Assembly (NCBI RefSeq): GCF_004216775.1
Contig: NZ_SGXF01000001.1
Span: forward strand, 608,828 to 672,827
Length of the DNA: 64,000 nucleotides
Reading direction: 5' to 3'
Source: Cuneatibacter caecimuris
GTDB taxonomy: Bacteria > Bacillota > Clostridia > Lachnospirales > Lachnospiraceae
This document shows, in pieces, positions 8,350 to 17,901 of this stretch. The first letter of the stretch is position 1. Each line of letters opens with the position of its first letter. Below the pieces are notes generated by a model, which saw nothing but the letters and a program-made list of their open reading frames with translations, searched no databases and was not told the DNA's origin. Made by a program: the position numbers and the translations under genes.

Positions 8350-11300
8350 TTAATGCATTTTACGCTGCATTTCAATAGTCTTTTTTTCAACAATTTTGAC
8401 ATTCTCAGCCCCAAGCCATCCGCAGACCGCTTCTTTTAACTGCGCACAGACCTTAACATTTCTGCTGGGCGGAAGCTTTTTATATGCCTTCTGTTTTTTC
8501 AGGTAAATTACCACTTCATCTGTTCCGTCATAGGGGGCCAACAGCTCATAGAGCTTTTCCTCCATGTCCCGGAAAGATTCCATGTCTTCGAACTGCAGCC
8601 ACAGTTCCCTGGGCAGGGCCTCGAAAGGGATGACCTGGTCTGCGATCAGTTTCCCCTGCTCCTCATCTCCAATACTCACCCGGCCCTGGACCAGTACCTT
8701 CGTGTCCGGCGTCAGCACGTCTCTCAGACGCTCGTAATCTTTTGGAAACAGCAGCGCTTCCACAGTGCCCGTCATATCCTCTATGGTGATAAACGCCATC
8801 ATTTTATTGGTTTTTGTAGTTTTTATGGTCTTGGCGGACAGGATCCCCCCCACTGTGGCCCTGGTTCCGTCCTTCAATTCCGCCTCCCCTGTTTCTTCTT
8901 CCACATGAAAAGCGCTGCTGAACGCTGTCACATGTTTTTGAATTACAGCCGCGTCCTCTTCCAGGGGGTGCCCGCTGACGTAAATCCCCAGCACTTCTTT
9001 TTCAAATGCCAGCAGATCCCGGCGATCAAATTCACCTACATCAGGATATTCTGTATCCTTCACCCCCATATCTTCTGCTTCTACAAAATCAAACAGGCTC
9101 ATCTGCCCCGTGACAGCTTCTTTTTTCTCTCTGGCCACTTCATCCATCACCATCACGTAAACCATCATCTTCTGGCGTCTGGTCCCGCCCAGCCCGTCCA
9201 GAGCTCCGGCCTTGATAAAATTTTCCAGAGTCCGTTTGTTCACTTCCTTGTTTGACAGGCGGCTAATAAAATCTTTCAGGCTGGTATAGGGACCCCTGGC
9301 CTCCCGTTCCTCCACAATGGCGTCGATCACGTTCCTGCCGATGCTTTTGATCGCGGACAAGCCGTAACGGATCGCCCCGCCGGACACGGAAAACCCGCTT
9401 TCCCCCTCATTAATATCCGGAGGCAATATAGATATTCCCATCTGGCGGCAAGTCAGAATATATTCCGAAACCTTGCCCACATTATCCATCACTGAAGTCA
9501 TCAGCGCGGCCATGTATTCCACCGGATAATAATATTTCAGAAAAGCAGTCTCATATGACACTACGGCATATGCAGCCGCATGGGACTTGTTGAATGCATA
9601 TTTGGCAAAATCCGTCATCTCATCAAAAATGAGATCCGCTGTTTTTTCATCAATTCCCCTGCTGATGCAGCCCGGAACGCCCTCCTCGGGATTGCCGTAA
9701 ACAAAATTCTGCCGTTCCTTCGCCATAACGGAGGCTTTCTTTTTGGACATCGCCCGGCGGACCAGATCACTTCTGCCCAGGGTATATCCTGCCAGATCGC
9801 GCACAATCTGCATCACCTGCTCCTGGTACACAATGCAGCCATGGGTAGGTTCCAGAATCGGTTCCAGCTGCGGGCAGTCGTAGGAAATGGAACCTTTGTC
9901 ATTTTTCCCTTTCAGATATTTCGGGATAAAATCCATGGGGCCAGGCCTGTACAGGGAGATCCCGGCGATGATATCTTCCAAACTCTCCGGCTTCAGTTCC
10001 TTCATAAAGCTTTTCATGCCGGAACTTTCCAGCTGGAACACTCCTTCGGTCCTTCCGGTACCGATAGACGCCAGTACTTCGGGATCGTTCATATCAATTT
10101 TTTCTATATCCAGAGCAATTCCTTTGCTCTTACTGACCAGACGCACGGCATTCTGAATCACAGTCAGCGTGCGCAGCCCCAAAAAGTCCATTTTCAGAAG
10201 CCCCAGCTCTTCCAGAGTCGTCATGGTAAACTGCGTGGTCACCGCTCCGTCTGTCCCTCGGGACAGAGGGACATATTCGTCCACCGCCGCCTGGCTGATC
10301 ACCACGCCTGCGGCGTGCATGGAAGTATGCCTCGGGAGGCCCTCCAGCTTCCTGGCCATATCCACCAGATTGCGCACCTGTTCATCCGTCTCATAAGCTG
10401 ACTTAAACTCCGGGTTCACTTTCAGGGCCCGGTCAATGGTGATATTCAGCTCCATTGGCACCATTTTAGCCACAGTATCGCAAAGGGCGTAGGGGAGATC
10501 CAGCGCCCGTCCCACATCCCGGATCACACCCCGGGCAGCCAGAGTTCCAAAGGTAACAATCTGCACCACCCGGTCCTTGCCGTACTTCTCCACCACATAG
10601 TCTATGACTTCCTGCCTCCGTTCAAAGCAGAAGTCAATATCTATGTCCGGCATGGAAACACGTTCCGGATTCAGGAAACGTTCAAACAGCAGCTGGTACT
10701 GCATGGGATCAATGCTTGTAATTTCCAGACAATAAGAAACCACGCTTCCTGCCGCTGAGCCCCGGCCAGGCCCCACAATAATATCATGTTCCCTGGCAAA
10801 ATGGATAAAATCCCAGACAATCAGAAAATAATCCACATAACCCATATTTTTAATGGTGTTCAGCTCATATTCCAGCCTTGGCCGCAGCTCCTCTTCCCGG
10901 CCGGGATATCGTCTGGATAGCCCCTCTTCACAGAGACGGCACAGATATTCCCAGGCAGTAAATCCTTCCGGCACGTCAAATCTGGGCAGCTTTGTAACGC
11001 CGAATTCGATCTCAACATTACAGCGCTCCGCAATTTTGTGGGTATTTTCCAGCGCCTGCAGGGCATAAGGGAAAAGCCCGCGCATTTCTTCCTCAGATTT
11101 ACAGTAGAATTGCCCCCCTTCATACCGCATCCTGTTTTCATCACTGACTTTTTTATTTGTCTGGATGCACAGCAGCACATCATGGGCTGCTGCGTCTTCT
11201 GCCTTAATATAATGAATATCATTTGTAGCCACCAGCTCTATTCCGGTCTCCTCGCTCATGCGCAAAAGCCCCATATTCACGGTTCGCTGATCCGGCAGGC

Positions 11301-11838
11301 CGTGATCCTGCAGCTCCAGGAAAAAATTCCCCTTTCCGAATATATCCTGGTAACGCAGCGCCGCATTTTTTCCTTCCTCATACCTGCCTCTGGCAAGGCT
11401 TCGCTGTACCTCGCCCGCCAGACAGGCAGACAGAGCAATAATGCCTTCATGAAATTCCTGCAGGGATTCCAGATCCACCCTGGGTTTATAATAGAAACCA
11501 TCCAGGAATCCTCTGGACACCAGCTTCATCAGATTGTGATATCCTGTGTCATTTTCTGCCAGCAGCACCAGATGATAATACCTGTCGTCTCCGCTTCCCC
11601 CAGGTTCCCGGTCAAACCTGGAGCCCGGCGCCACATAGACCTCGCATCCCAGGACAGGCTTGATCCCCTCTTCCCGGCAGGCCCTGTAGAAATCAATGAC
11701 CCCGTACATCACGCCATGATCCGTAATTGCCAGGCTGTCCATGCCCAGTTCTTTCACCCGGGCGGCCAATTCTTTGATTTTGCAGGAACCGTCCAGCAGG
11801 CTGTACTCTGTATGCACATGCAGATGTGTAAACGCCAT
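8350..11838 (-). CDS. dnaE: DNA polymerase III alpha subunit (DnaE type)
   Basis: C-family replicative polymerase catalytic subunit. The N-terminal PHP domain begins FTHLHVHTEYSLLDGS at residue 3; the polymerase core includes the aspartate motif PDIDIDF (~400) and VGPGRGSAAGS (~370). A tandem helix-hairpin-helix region follows, then an OB-fold (GGILSAKTIKTTKTNKMMAF, ~990) and a short C-terminal domain. About 1162 residues, as expected for DnaE and unlike PolC (no embedded exonuclease). I start at ATG 11838 (AAAGGA upstream); an upstream in-frame start would run into the preceding terminator hairpin. pfkA follows. Confidence 0.95.
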   Translation of the reverse strand: MAFTHLHVHTEYSLLDGSCKIKELAARVKELGMDSLAITDHGVMYGVIDFYRACREEGIKPVLGCEVYVAPGSRFDREPGGSGDDRYYHLVLLAENDTGYHNLMKLVSRGFLDGFYYKPRVDLESLQEFHEGIIALSACLAGEVQRSLARGRYEEGKNAALRYQDIFGKGNFFLELQDHGLPDQRTVNMGLLRMSEETGIELVATNDIHYIKAEDAAAHDVLLCIQTNKKVSDENRMRYEGGQFYCKSEEEMRGLFPYALQALENTHKIAERCNVEIEFGVTKLPRFDVPEGFTAWEYLCRLCEEGLSRRYPGREEELRPRLEYELNTIKNMGYVDYFLIVWDFIHFAREHDIIVGPGRGSAAGSVVSYCLEITSIDPMQYQLLFERFLNPERVSMPDIDIDFCFERRQEVIDYVVEKYGKDRVVQIVTFGTLAARGVIRDVGRALDLPYALCDTVAKMVPMELNITIDRALKVNPEFKSAYETDEQVRNLVDMARKLEGLPRHTSMHAAGVVISQAAVDEYVPLSRGTDGAVTTQFTMTTLEELGLLKMDFLGLRTLTVIQNAVRLVSKSKGIALDIEKIDMNDPEVLASIGTGRTEGVFQLESSGMKSFMKELKPESLEDIIAGISLYRPGPMDFIPKYLKGKNDKGSISYDCPQLEPILEPTHGCIVYQEQVMQIVRDLAGYTLGRSDLVRRAMSKKKASVMAKERQNFVYGNPEEGVPGCISRGIDEKTADLIFDEMTDFAKYAFNKSHAAAYAVVSYETAFLKYYYPVEYMAALMTSVMDNVGKVSEYILTCRQMGISILPPDINEGESGFSVSGGAIRYGLSAIKSIGRNVIDAIVEEREARGPYTSLKDFISRLSNKEVNKRTLENFIKAGALDGLGGTRRQKMMVYVMVMDEVAREKKEAVTGQMSLFDFVEAEDMGVKDTEYPDVGEFDRRDLLAFEKEVLGIYVSGHPLEEDAAVIQKHVTAFSSAFHVEEETGEAELKDGTRATVGGILSAKTIKTTKTNKMMAFITIEDMTGTVEALLFPKDYERLRDVLTPDTKVLVQGRVSIGDEEQGKLIADQVIPFEALPRELWLQFEDMESFRDMEEKLYELLAPYDGTDEVVIYLKKQKAYKKLPPSRNVKVCAQLKEAVCGWLGAENVKIVEKKTIEMQRKMH

Positions 11839-11867
11839 TCTTTTATCCTTTCCTGTATTGTAACGGC

Positions 11868-11893
11868 AAAAACCGGCCAATCCGGCCGGTTTC
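11868..11893 (-). terminator. Rho-independent terminator after the HPr-like gene
   Basis: AAACCGGCC (11870-11878) and GGCCGGTTT (11884-11892) make a 9-bp stem with a 5-base loop. Read on the minus strand it ends in TTTTTGCC. It lies 20 bases after the HPr-like stop and about 30 bases before the dnaE start, so it separates the hprK-whiA block from dnaE, although readthrough is possible. Confidence 0.8.
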
Positions 11894-11911
11894 TGCCCCT
11901 CTATGTATCAA

Positions 11912-12166
11912 TTATGCACCGATCAGATATGATTCAATCTTGTCCAGCGCTTCTCCTTCATCTGTCCCCTCGGCAATTAATGTCACATGATCTCCTGTAC
12001 CCAGCGCCAGAGACATCATCCCCATGATGCTCTTTGCATTCACTTTCTTATTGTCGCATTCCAGATAAATCTTGCTTTTATACTGGCTGGCAACCTGCAC
12101 CAGCATGGCGACCGGCGTAGGGTCCGCGCATGCGGTCATTTCCACTTTGACTTTTTTTGTAATCAT
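11912..12166 (-). CDS. Crh-like HPr protein lacking the PTS histidine
   Basis: An 84-residue HPr-fold protein. Without gaps it aligns to Bacillus HPr and shows Asp at position 15 (D15-P-T17-P) where PTS HPr has the phospho-accepting His15, and Thr for Arg17. The regulatory serine context AKSIMGMMSL is intact, with Ser46 at exactly position 46. It therefore should not carry phosphate in sugar transport but could be phosphorylated by HPr kinase, like Bacillus Crh (Gln15). Its place right after whiA, with rapZ and hprK nearby, matches the Bacillus yvcJ-yvcK-yvcL-crh order. Likely role: HprK-controlled partner of CcpA or of metabolic enzymes. Followed by a terminator. Confidence 0.85.
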   Translation of the reverse strand: MITKKVKVEMTACADPTPVAMLVQVASQYKSKIYLECDNKKVNAKSIMGMMSLALGTGDHVTLIAEGTDEGEALDKIESYLIGA

Positions 12167-12177
12167 AATTCTCCTCC

Positions 12178-13116
12178 TTATTTTCGCAAACTGTCCGCGA
12201 TTGTCTTTAGCTTGCGCAAACGATGATTGACCCCCGACTTCCCTACCGGCGGATCTAATGCAGCCCCCAGCTCTTTCAGGGTCGCTTCCGGCTGCTCCAG
12301 GCGGATTCTGGCGATCTCCTCCAGTCCTTCAGGAAGCCCATCCAGCCCGATCATATCCCGGATATATTCGATCGCTTCTATCTGGGACACGGCTGCTGAA
12401 ACAGTTTTATGAATGTTGGCAGTTTCACAATTCACCTGCCTGTTGATGGAATTGCGCATTTCTTTCAGGATACGCACATTTTCCAGCTCCATTAAGGAAA
12501 CATATGCTTCCATAATGTTCAGTAAATCAACAATCTGGTTTCCCTCTTTCAGATAGACCACAAAATATTTTTTGCGTGTAACAATCTTAGCCTCCATTGC
12601 AAAAGTATTCACAATATCCCTCAGCTGCTCTGCTTTCATCTGGCTGGAAGCCACCATCTCCAGATGATAAAACTTTTCCGGATCGCTGATGGAACCGGAA
12701 GCCAGAAACGCGCCCCGGATAAATGCCCTGCGGCAGCAGGGCTGCTGCACGATGAGGCTCTCCGCCAGAAGTTCTCCGCCGGCGTCCGGCGCTTCTTTCA
12801 GCTTCAGCGCCTGCATCACCAGGCGCGCCTCTGCGCCGTCACGAATCCAAAGCGTATAAATCCTGTTCTTTTTCAGGTATGCGTTTCTTTTCACAGATAT
12901 ATCAGTATTTATATTAAACGTTTTGTGCAGCAAAGTAAAGCACTTTCTTGCAACTGTAATATTTTCTGTCTGTATCCGAAGGCAGATCTCTCCGCGATCT
13001 GACTGAAAGCCATGCCCGCAGCAGCTCACCATTGCAGCCAGTTCTGCAATTCTGCAATGCCTGGCCTGGCTCATCTGGCGGGACAGCTCTTCTTTGACAC
13101 GGCTTGAAAATGACAT
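12178..13116 (-). CDS. whiA: WhiA-type sporulation/division regulator
   Basis: DNA-binding protein with an N-terminal LAGLIDADG-homing-endonuclease-like fold (begins MSFSSRVKEELSRQ) and a C-terminal WhiA helix-turn-helix (ATLKELGAALDPPVGKSGVNHRLRKL, ~275-300). In Streptomyces it controls sporulation septation; in Bacillus it affects division and chromosome segregation. The C-terminal HTH matches the family almost word for word and 312 residues is the usual length. It lies 9 bases after rapZ and 11 before the Crh-like gene, so the three are almost surely co-transcribed. Confidence 0.95.
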   Translation of the reverse strand: MSFSSRVKEELSRQMSQARHCRIAELAAMVSCCGHGFQSDRGEICLRIQTENITVARKCFTLLHKTFNINTDISVKRNAYLKKNRIYTLWIRDGAEARLVMQALKLKEAPDAGGELLAESLIVQQPCCRRAFIRGAFLASGSISDPEKFYHLEMVASSQMKAEQLRDIVNTFAMEAKIVTRKKYFVVYLKEGNQIVDLLNIMEAYVSLMELENVRILKEMRNSINRQVNCETANIHKTVSAAVSQIEAIEYIRDMIGLDGLPEGLEEIARIRLEQPEATLKELGAALDPPVGKSGVNHRLRKLKTIADSLRK

Positions 13117-13125
13117 GCCCTCACC

Positions 13126-14007
13126 TCAGTTTTTCTTTATATGGACGTCCCGGTCTATATCCCGGTGTTCCAGTTTTAATCCATAAGAAGCCTCTCCGTC
13201 GGAAAGCGCTTCATACAGCGCATTAGCCAGTGTAACAGAACGGTGCCTCCCGCCTGTACAGCCAATGCTGATCACCAGCTGGTTTTTCCCTTCCCGCACA
13301 TAATTAGGCAGCAAAAAACGGACCATATCCACCAGTTTATCGCGAAAAATTTTTGCCATATCAAACTGCATTACATAATTCCGCACCGCCGCGTCATTCC
13401 CTGTCAGAGGGCGCAGCTCTTCTACATAATATGGGTTTGGGAGAAAACGCACATCAAAAACAAGATCTGAATCTTCGGGAATCCCATGCTTAAATCCAAA
13501 AGAAAGCACTGTAACAAACAGGCTCTGAAACTCCCGGCCCTGAATGAAAATTTTCTCCAGTTCAGGCCTCAGTTCCCTGGTCAAAAGCTTGCTGGTATCA
13601 ATTACATAGTCCGCCTGCTCCCGCAGGAATTCCAGCTTTCTGCGCTCCTGGAAAATTCCGTCCTCCACTCTGCCCTGCCCGGACAGGGGGTGGGATCTTC
13701 TGGTTTCTTTATACCGTTTCACCAGGCAGGCGTCCGCAGCGTCCAGAAACAGAATCTCATAGTCATAGTGCCGGCGGGGCATTTCCTCCAGCACCTTTTC
13801 CAATTCTGAAAGAGCCTTCCCGTTTCGGATATCGATCCCCAGAGCCACCCTGGTTATAGCGGAATCCTGATCAAAGGTTAATTCCGCCATATTCAGGATC
13901 AGAGAAATGGGCAGATTATCCACGCAGTAATACCCCATATCCTCCAGCATTTTCAGCGCAGTGCTCTTCCCCGCGCCGCTCATTCCCGTAACGACAACAA
14001 ATCTCAT
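13126..14007 (-). CDS. rapZ: RapZ/YvcJ nucleotide-binding protein
   Basis: P-loop protein of the RapZ family. The Walker A motif GMSGAGKSTALK is at residues ~8-19; the C-terminal domain holds the diagnostic GCTGGRHRSVTLAN (~250) and FKHGIPEDSDLVFDVRFLPNPYY (~175-200). In enteric bacteria RapZ binds small RNAs and glucosamine-6-phosphate; in Firmicutes YvcJ hydrolyses GTP and affects competence. 293 residues is normal. It lies between murB and whiA with about 10-base gaps. The usual next gene, a YvcK/GlmR-type protein, is absent between rapZ and whiA here. Confidence 0.95.
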   Translation of the reverse strand: MRFVVVTGMSGAGKSTALKMLEDMGYYCVDNLPISLILNMAELTFDQDSAITRVALGIDIRNGKALSELEKVLEEMPRRHYDYEILFLDAADACLVKRYKETRRSHPLSGQGRVEDGIFQERRKLEFLREQADYVIDTSKLLTRELRPELEKIFIQGREFQSLFVTVLSFGFKHGIPEDSDLVFDVRFLPNPYYVEELRPLTGNDAAVRNYVMQFDMAKIFRDKLVDMVRFLLPNYVREGKNQLVISIGCTGGRHRSVTLANALYEALSDGEASYGLKLEHRDIDRDVHIKKN

Positions 14008-14017
14008 GATTTCTCCA

Positions 14018-14929
14018 TCATTGTCCGAAGCCCAAAAGCCGGACCTCCAGCTCCAGTTCCACTCCGGAATGTTCCTTCACTCTGTTTTGCACCTGCCGGC
14101 ATAGTTCCAGAATTTCAGACGCAGTGGCATGATCCCGGTTGATCACAAATCCGCAGTGTTTTTCTGATACCTGGGCGCCGCCCACACGAAACCCTCGCAA
14201 CCCCGCTTCTTCAATCAGTTTGCCAGCGAAATACCCGGACGGGCGCTTAAAGGTGCTCCCAGCGCTTGGATATTCCAATGGCTGCTTGCTCTTCCTCCTG
14301 TCGGCCAGCTCATCCATCCTGGCCCGGATTTCTTCGGGATTTCCCGGTTCCAGGCTGATCCGGGCCTCCAGCCCGATATATCCTTTTTTCTGAATACAGC
14401 TGGTTCTGTACCCCAGCTCCATCTCCTCCCCGGTCAGACTGAGCAGTTCTCCTTCCGGCGTCAGCACCGTTGCTCCCGTCAGCACATCTTTCAGCTCTCC
14501 TCCATATGCTCCGGCATTCATCACCATTGCCCCGCCCATACTGCCCGGGATTCCAGCCGCGAACTCAAAACCGGACAGTCCGTGCTGCAGCGCTGCGGCT
14601 GCCACCGCTCCCAGGCCGGCTCCGGCTCCGGCGTATACCAGGTTTCCTTCCGCCCGGCAGGATGAAAATCCCTTTTTCAGGCTGATCGCCACTCCGCGGA
14701 ATCCTTCGTCGCTCACCAGAACATTGCTCCCTCTGCCAAACACATACCAGGGCGTACTTTCCTCCCTGCACAGCGCCATCACCCCGGCCAGCTGCTCCGC
14801 GTTTTCAGGAGAAACCCAGTAATCCGCAGGCCCGCCCACCTGAAAGCTGGTGTGGGCGGACAGCGGCTCATCAGTACACAGATTTTCCTCTCCCAGTAAA
14901 GTAATGAGCTTTTCTGAAAAATCTGACAT
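14018..14929 (-). CDS. murB: UDP-N-acetylmuramate dehydrogenase
   Basis: FAD enzyme reducing UDP-GlcNAc-enolpyruvate to UDP-MurNAc in peptidoglycan precursor synthesis. The FAD-binding domain shows HTSFQVGGPADYW (~25-37), GRGSNVLVSDEGF (~65-78) and the PGSMGGAMVMNAGAYGGE stretch (~128-145). The C-terminal part carries YPSAGSTFKRP (~218) with the catalytic Ser, and AGLRGFRVGGAQVSEKHCGF, typical of type II MurB. 303 residues. It lies 2 bases after hprK and 10 before rapZ, a linkage shared by many Firmicutes. Confidence 0.95.
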   Translation of the reverse strand: MSDFSEKLITLLGEENLCTDEPLSAHTSFQVGGPADYWVSPENAEQLAGVMALCREESTPWYVFGRGSNVLVSDEGFRGVAISLKKGFSSCRAEGNLVYAGAGAGLGAVAAAALQHGLSGFEFAAGIPGSMGGAMVMNAGAYGGELKDVLTGATVLTPEGELLSLTGEEMELGYRTSCIQKKGYIGLEARISLEPGNPEEIRARMDELADRRKSKQPLEYPSAGSTFKRPSGYFAGKLIEEAGLRGFRVGGAQVSEKHCGFVINRDHATASEILELCRQVQNRVKEHSGVELELEVRLLGFGQ

Positions 14930-14931
14930 CC

Positions 14932-15873
14932 CTATTCCTCGTCTTCCTTCATTCTTTTCGCCAGGTTCTGCTGCACACGGTTGTACAGCTCTCTGGCCGC
15001 ATTATACCCCATTTTTTTCTGGCGGTAGTTTACCGCCGCAGACTCCACAATGATCGCCAGGTTTCTGCCCGGACGGATAGGAATAGAATGACACACTATT
15101 TTATTGCCCAGCAGTTCAGTATACTGCTCTTCCAGCCCCAGCCTGTCGTATTCTTTATCTTTATTCCAGTCCTCCAGCTTCACCACCATATCGATGGCCT
15201 GGGTGTTCTTTACACTTTCCACGCCGAACAGTGTCTTGACGTCAATAATGCCTACGCCGCGCAATTCGATGAAATGCCGGGTGATATCAGGCGCTGTCCC
15301 CACCAGGGTGTCGTCGCTGACTTTACGGATCTCCACCACGTCGTCTGTCACCAGACGGTGTCCCCGCTTGATCAGCTCCAGCGCAGCCTCGCTCTTGCCG
15401 ATCCCGCTCTCTCCCATGATGAGCACGCCCTCGCCGTACACATCCACCAGAACGCCATGGATGGAAATGGTGGGCGCCAGCTCCACCTTCAGCCAGCGGA
15501 TGATTTCCGCCATCAGGTCAGAAGTGGTTTTGTCGGACATCAGAATCGGCACGCCGTACTTTCTGGCCAGCGTCAGAATGTCCTCATCCGGCTTATGGCT
15601 CCGGCTCCAGACCAGGCAGGGAATCTTGCTGCTCAGCAGCTTGTCAAAAGTACGGATTTTCTCCTCTCTGCTCAGCTTATTGATATATGCGTACTCCACA
15701 TATCCGATAATCTGCACACGTTCATTATCAAAATGATCGTAAAACCCCGTCAGCTGCAGTGCAGGACGGTTGATATCCGGATGAACGATCCTGATCTTAT
15801 CCGCATTAATTTCCCGGGTCAGATTATCCAGATTCATCTTTTCAATCAGACTGCTTACTGGTACTCCCTTCAT
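14932..15873 (-). CDS. hprK: HPr kinase/phosphorylase
   Basis: Bifunctional enzyme that phosphorylates HPr and Crh on Ser46 when glycolytic intermediates are high, and dephosphorylates them when phosphate is high. Walker A GESGIGKSEAA near residue 155, TDDVVEI near 175, and the HprK signature RGVGIIDVKTLFG near 205 are all present. I start at ATG 15873 (MKGVPVSSL) because AAAGGAGCGGG precedes it, giving about 313 residues; an in-frame start 16 codons upstream has no site. First gene of the hprK-murB-rapZ-whiA-HPr-like operon. Its likely substrates include two HPr-like proteins in this window that keep the target serine. Confidence 0.95.
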   Translation of the reverse strand: MKGVPVSSLIEKMNLDNLTREINADKIRIVHPDINRPALQLTGFYDHFDNERVQIIGYVEYAYINKLSREEKIRTFDKLLSSKIPCLVWSRSHKPDEDILTLARKYGVPILMSDKTTSDLMAEIIRWLKVELAPTISIHGVLVDVYGEGVLIMGESGIGKSEAALELIKRGHRLVTDDVVEIRKVSDDTLVGTAPDITRHFIELRGVGIIDVKTLFGVESVKNTQAIDMVVKLEDWNKDKEYDRLGLEEQYTELLGNKIVCHSIPIRPGRNLAIIVESAAVNYRQKKMGYNAARELYNRVQQNLAKRMKEDEE

Positions 15874-15929
15874 TTTCCCGCTCCTTTTATGTGTTAATAT
15901 ATGCTTCAGCGTACTGTACAATTATCAAA

Positions 15930-15958
15930 AGTATATCTTAAATCCTCATTCCTGTAAA
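15930..15958 (-). promoter_or_regulatory. Sigma-A-type promoter for the hprK operon
   Basis: TTTACA (15958-15953), 17 bases, TATACT (15935-15930) on the minus strand. The -35 lies inside the last codons of uvrC, so the operon can be expressed independently of uvrC. The leader to the hprK start is about 50 bases. Confidence 0.6.
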
Positions 15959-17793
15959 GTATCAATCCGGAAAAAATCCGCCACGGCCCTGGCCGAAGCC
16001 TCGTTCATCCCCTCTATCTGCGCCAGTTCCTCTACGGAAGCGCTGCGGATGTCTTCCAGGCTGTCGAAGGACCGCATCAGCGCATTCCGGCGCTTGGGCC
16101 CGATTCCGGGAATATCATCCAGCACAGAATGCACATTCTTTTTTCCCCGCAGGCTGCGGTGATACTCGATTGCAAACCGGTGCGCTTCATCCTGGATTCT
16201 GGTGATGAGCCGGAATCCCTCGCTGTGCGTATCCACAGGCAGTTCTACATTATTATAATACAGCCCCCTTGTTCTGTGCCGGTCATCCTTCACCATGCCG
16301 CACACAGGAATCCTCAGGCCCATCTTCCCCAGGACGTCCAAAGCGATATTTACCTGTCCCCTGCCTCCGTCCATCATGATCAGGTCAGGCAGACGGTCAA
16401 AGCCCTGGTTTTCCTCTGAAAGGCCTCTGGAAAAACGGCGCGTCAGTACTTCCTCCATGGAGGCATAATCATTGGCCCCCTTGACCCACTTGATCCTGAA
16501 CTTACGGTAATCGCTGCGCTTTGGCCGCCCGTTTTCATAGACGACCATAGATCCCACGGATTCAAACCCGCTGATATTGGAAATATCGTAAGCTTCCACA
16601 CGGCAGAGCCCGGCCAGCCCAAGCCAGTTCTCGATTTGGCGCATGGCTCCGATTGTCTTCGCTTCTTCCCGTTTGATTTTCTCTTTATCCTGGTTCAGCA
16701 CCAGCTCCGCATTGCGGGCGGCCAGCTCCACCAGCCGCTCCTTCTGCCCCTTCTTGGGAACAGTAATCTGCACTTTATGTCCCCGCTTTCCGGACAGCCA
16801 GGCGCCGATTGCCTCCTGCTCCGCGATCTCATGCTGCAAAAAAAGTTCTCTGGGCAGAAAGGGAGTGCCCGCATAAAACTGTTTTACAAAGCTCCCCAGG
16901 ATCTCTGCAGGAGAATCCCCTTCCGCCACAGAGAGGTGGAAATGGTCCCGGCCGATGAGCCGGCCTTCCCGCACAAAAAACACCTGCACCACCGCGTCCG
17001 GCCCCTGGCTGGCCATGGCGATCACATCCCGGTCTCCCTGGGACGAGCTGTCTGTAGCTTTCTGTTTCTGGGAAATGACCTTGACGCTGCGGATCAGCTC
17101 CCGGTAACGGATGGCCGTCTCAAAATCCATATCTTCAGACGCCTTTTCCATCCGCTCCTGCAGCAGCTTCAGCAGCTTCTCATATTTCCCGTTCAGGAAA
17201 TCCAGGATCTGCTCCACCGATTGGCGGTATTCCTCTTCTGATACAGTCCCCTGGCAGGGCGCGCAGCACTGCCCGATATGGTAATTCAGGCAGGGACGGT
17301 CCTTTCCCGCATCCCTGGGCAGCACCCTGCTGCAGGTCCGGATCTGGAACAGCTTGCGCAGAAGATCAAGGGTATCTTTTACCGCTCCCGCGCTGGGATA
17401 GGGGCCAAAATACCTGGATTTGTCTTTCTTCATGGTCCTGGCCAGCTGCACTCTCGGAAAAGCCTCATCCACGGTGACCCGGATATAAGGATATCCTTTG
17501 TCGTCTTTCAGCATGGTATTATATTTGGGCGAATGCTCTTTGATCAGATTGCATTCCAGCACCAGGGCCTCCATCTCCGAATCGGTGATGATGTATTCAA
17601 AACGGTGGATTTTAGAAACCATTTTCCGAATTTTCGGCGTTTTATCCCTGCTGTTCTGGAAATACTGGCGCACCCGGTTTTTCAGGCTGATGGCTTTTCC
17701 CACATAGATAATCGTGTCGTCCGCGTCGTGCATCAGATATACGCCCGGGGAGTCCGGCAGCTTTTTCAGTTCTTCCTGAATATCAAATTCCAT
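15946..17793 (-). CDS. uvrC: Excinuclease ABC subunit C
   Basis: Makes both incisions in nucleotide excision repair. Order of domains: GIY-YIG nuclease ([19 protein letters not shown], ~15-33, with the 3' incision site), a Cys-rich segment (GQCCAPCQG, ~173), the UVR domain for UvrB contact ([18 protein letters not shown], ~210-227), the RNase H-like 5' nuclease domain (~370-540, [16 protein letters not shown]) and C-terminal helix-hairpin-helix ([13 protein letters not shown]). 615 residues is standard. Transcribed divergently from the MFS gene at 17902. Confidence 0.95.
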   Translation of the reverse strand: MEFDIQEELKKLPDSPGVYLMHDADDTIIYVGKAISLKNRVRQYFQNSRDKTPKIRKMVSKIHRFEYIITDSEMEALVLECNLIKEHSPKYNTMLKDDKGYPYIRVTVDEAFPRVQLARTMKKDKSRYFGPYPSAGAVKDTLDLLRKLFQIRTCSRVLPRDAGKDRPCLNYHIGQCCAPCQGTVSEEEYRQSVEQILDFLNGKYEKLLKLLQERMEKASEDMDFETAIRYRELIRSVKVISQKQKATDSSSQGDRDVIAMASQGPDAVVQVFFVREGRLIGRDHFHLSVAEGDSPAEILGSFVKQFYAGTPFLPRELFLQHEIAEQEAIGAWLSGKRGHKVQITVPKKGQKERLVELAARNAELVLNQDKEKIKREEAKTIGAMRQIENWLGLAGLCRVEAYDISNISGFESVGSMVVYENGRPKRSDYRKFRIKWVKGANDYASMEEVLTRRFSRGLSEENQGFDRLPDLIMMDGGRGQVNIALDVLGKMGLRIPVCGMVKDDRHRTRGLYYNNVELPVDTHSEGFRLITRIQDEAHRFAIEYHRSLRGKKNVHSVLDDIPGIGPKRRNALMRSFDSLEDIRSASVEELAQIEGMNEASARAVADFFRIDTLQE

Positions 17794-17840
17794 ACCATTT
17801 CCTCTTTCAATTTAATTACACAAAAGAAGTAATTTTTCTA

Positions 17841-17868
17841 TTGTAATTCAGCATGTTTTTGCTATAAT
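17841..17868 (+). promoter_or_regulatory. Extended -10 promoter for the MFS transporter gene
   Basis: TTGTAA (17841-17846), 16-base spacer, TGCTATAAT with perfect TATAAT (17863-17868) and an upstream TG. The start codon at 17902 has AAGGAGG in front of it. Confidence 0.7.
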
Positions 17869-17901
17869 ATGGGCAAATTCTAAAGTCTCAAGGAGGACGC
17901 C

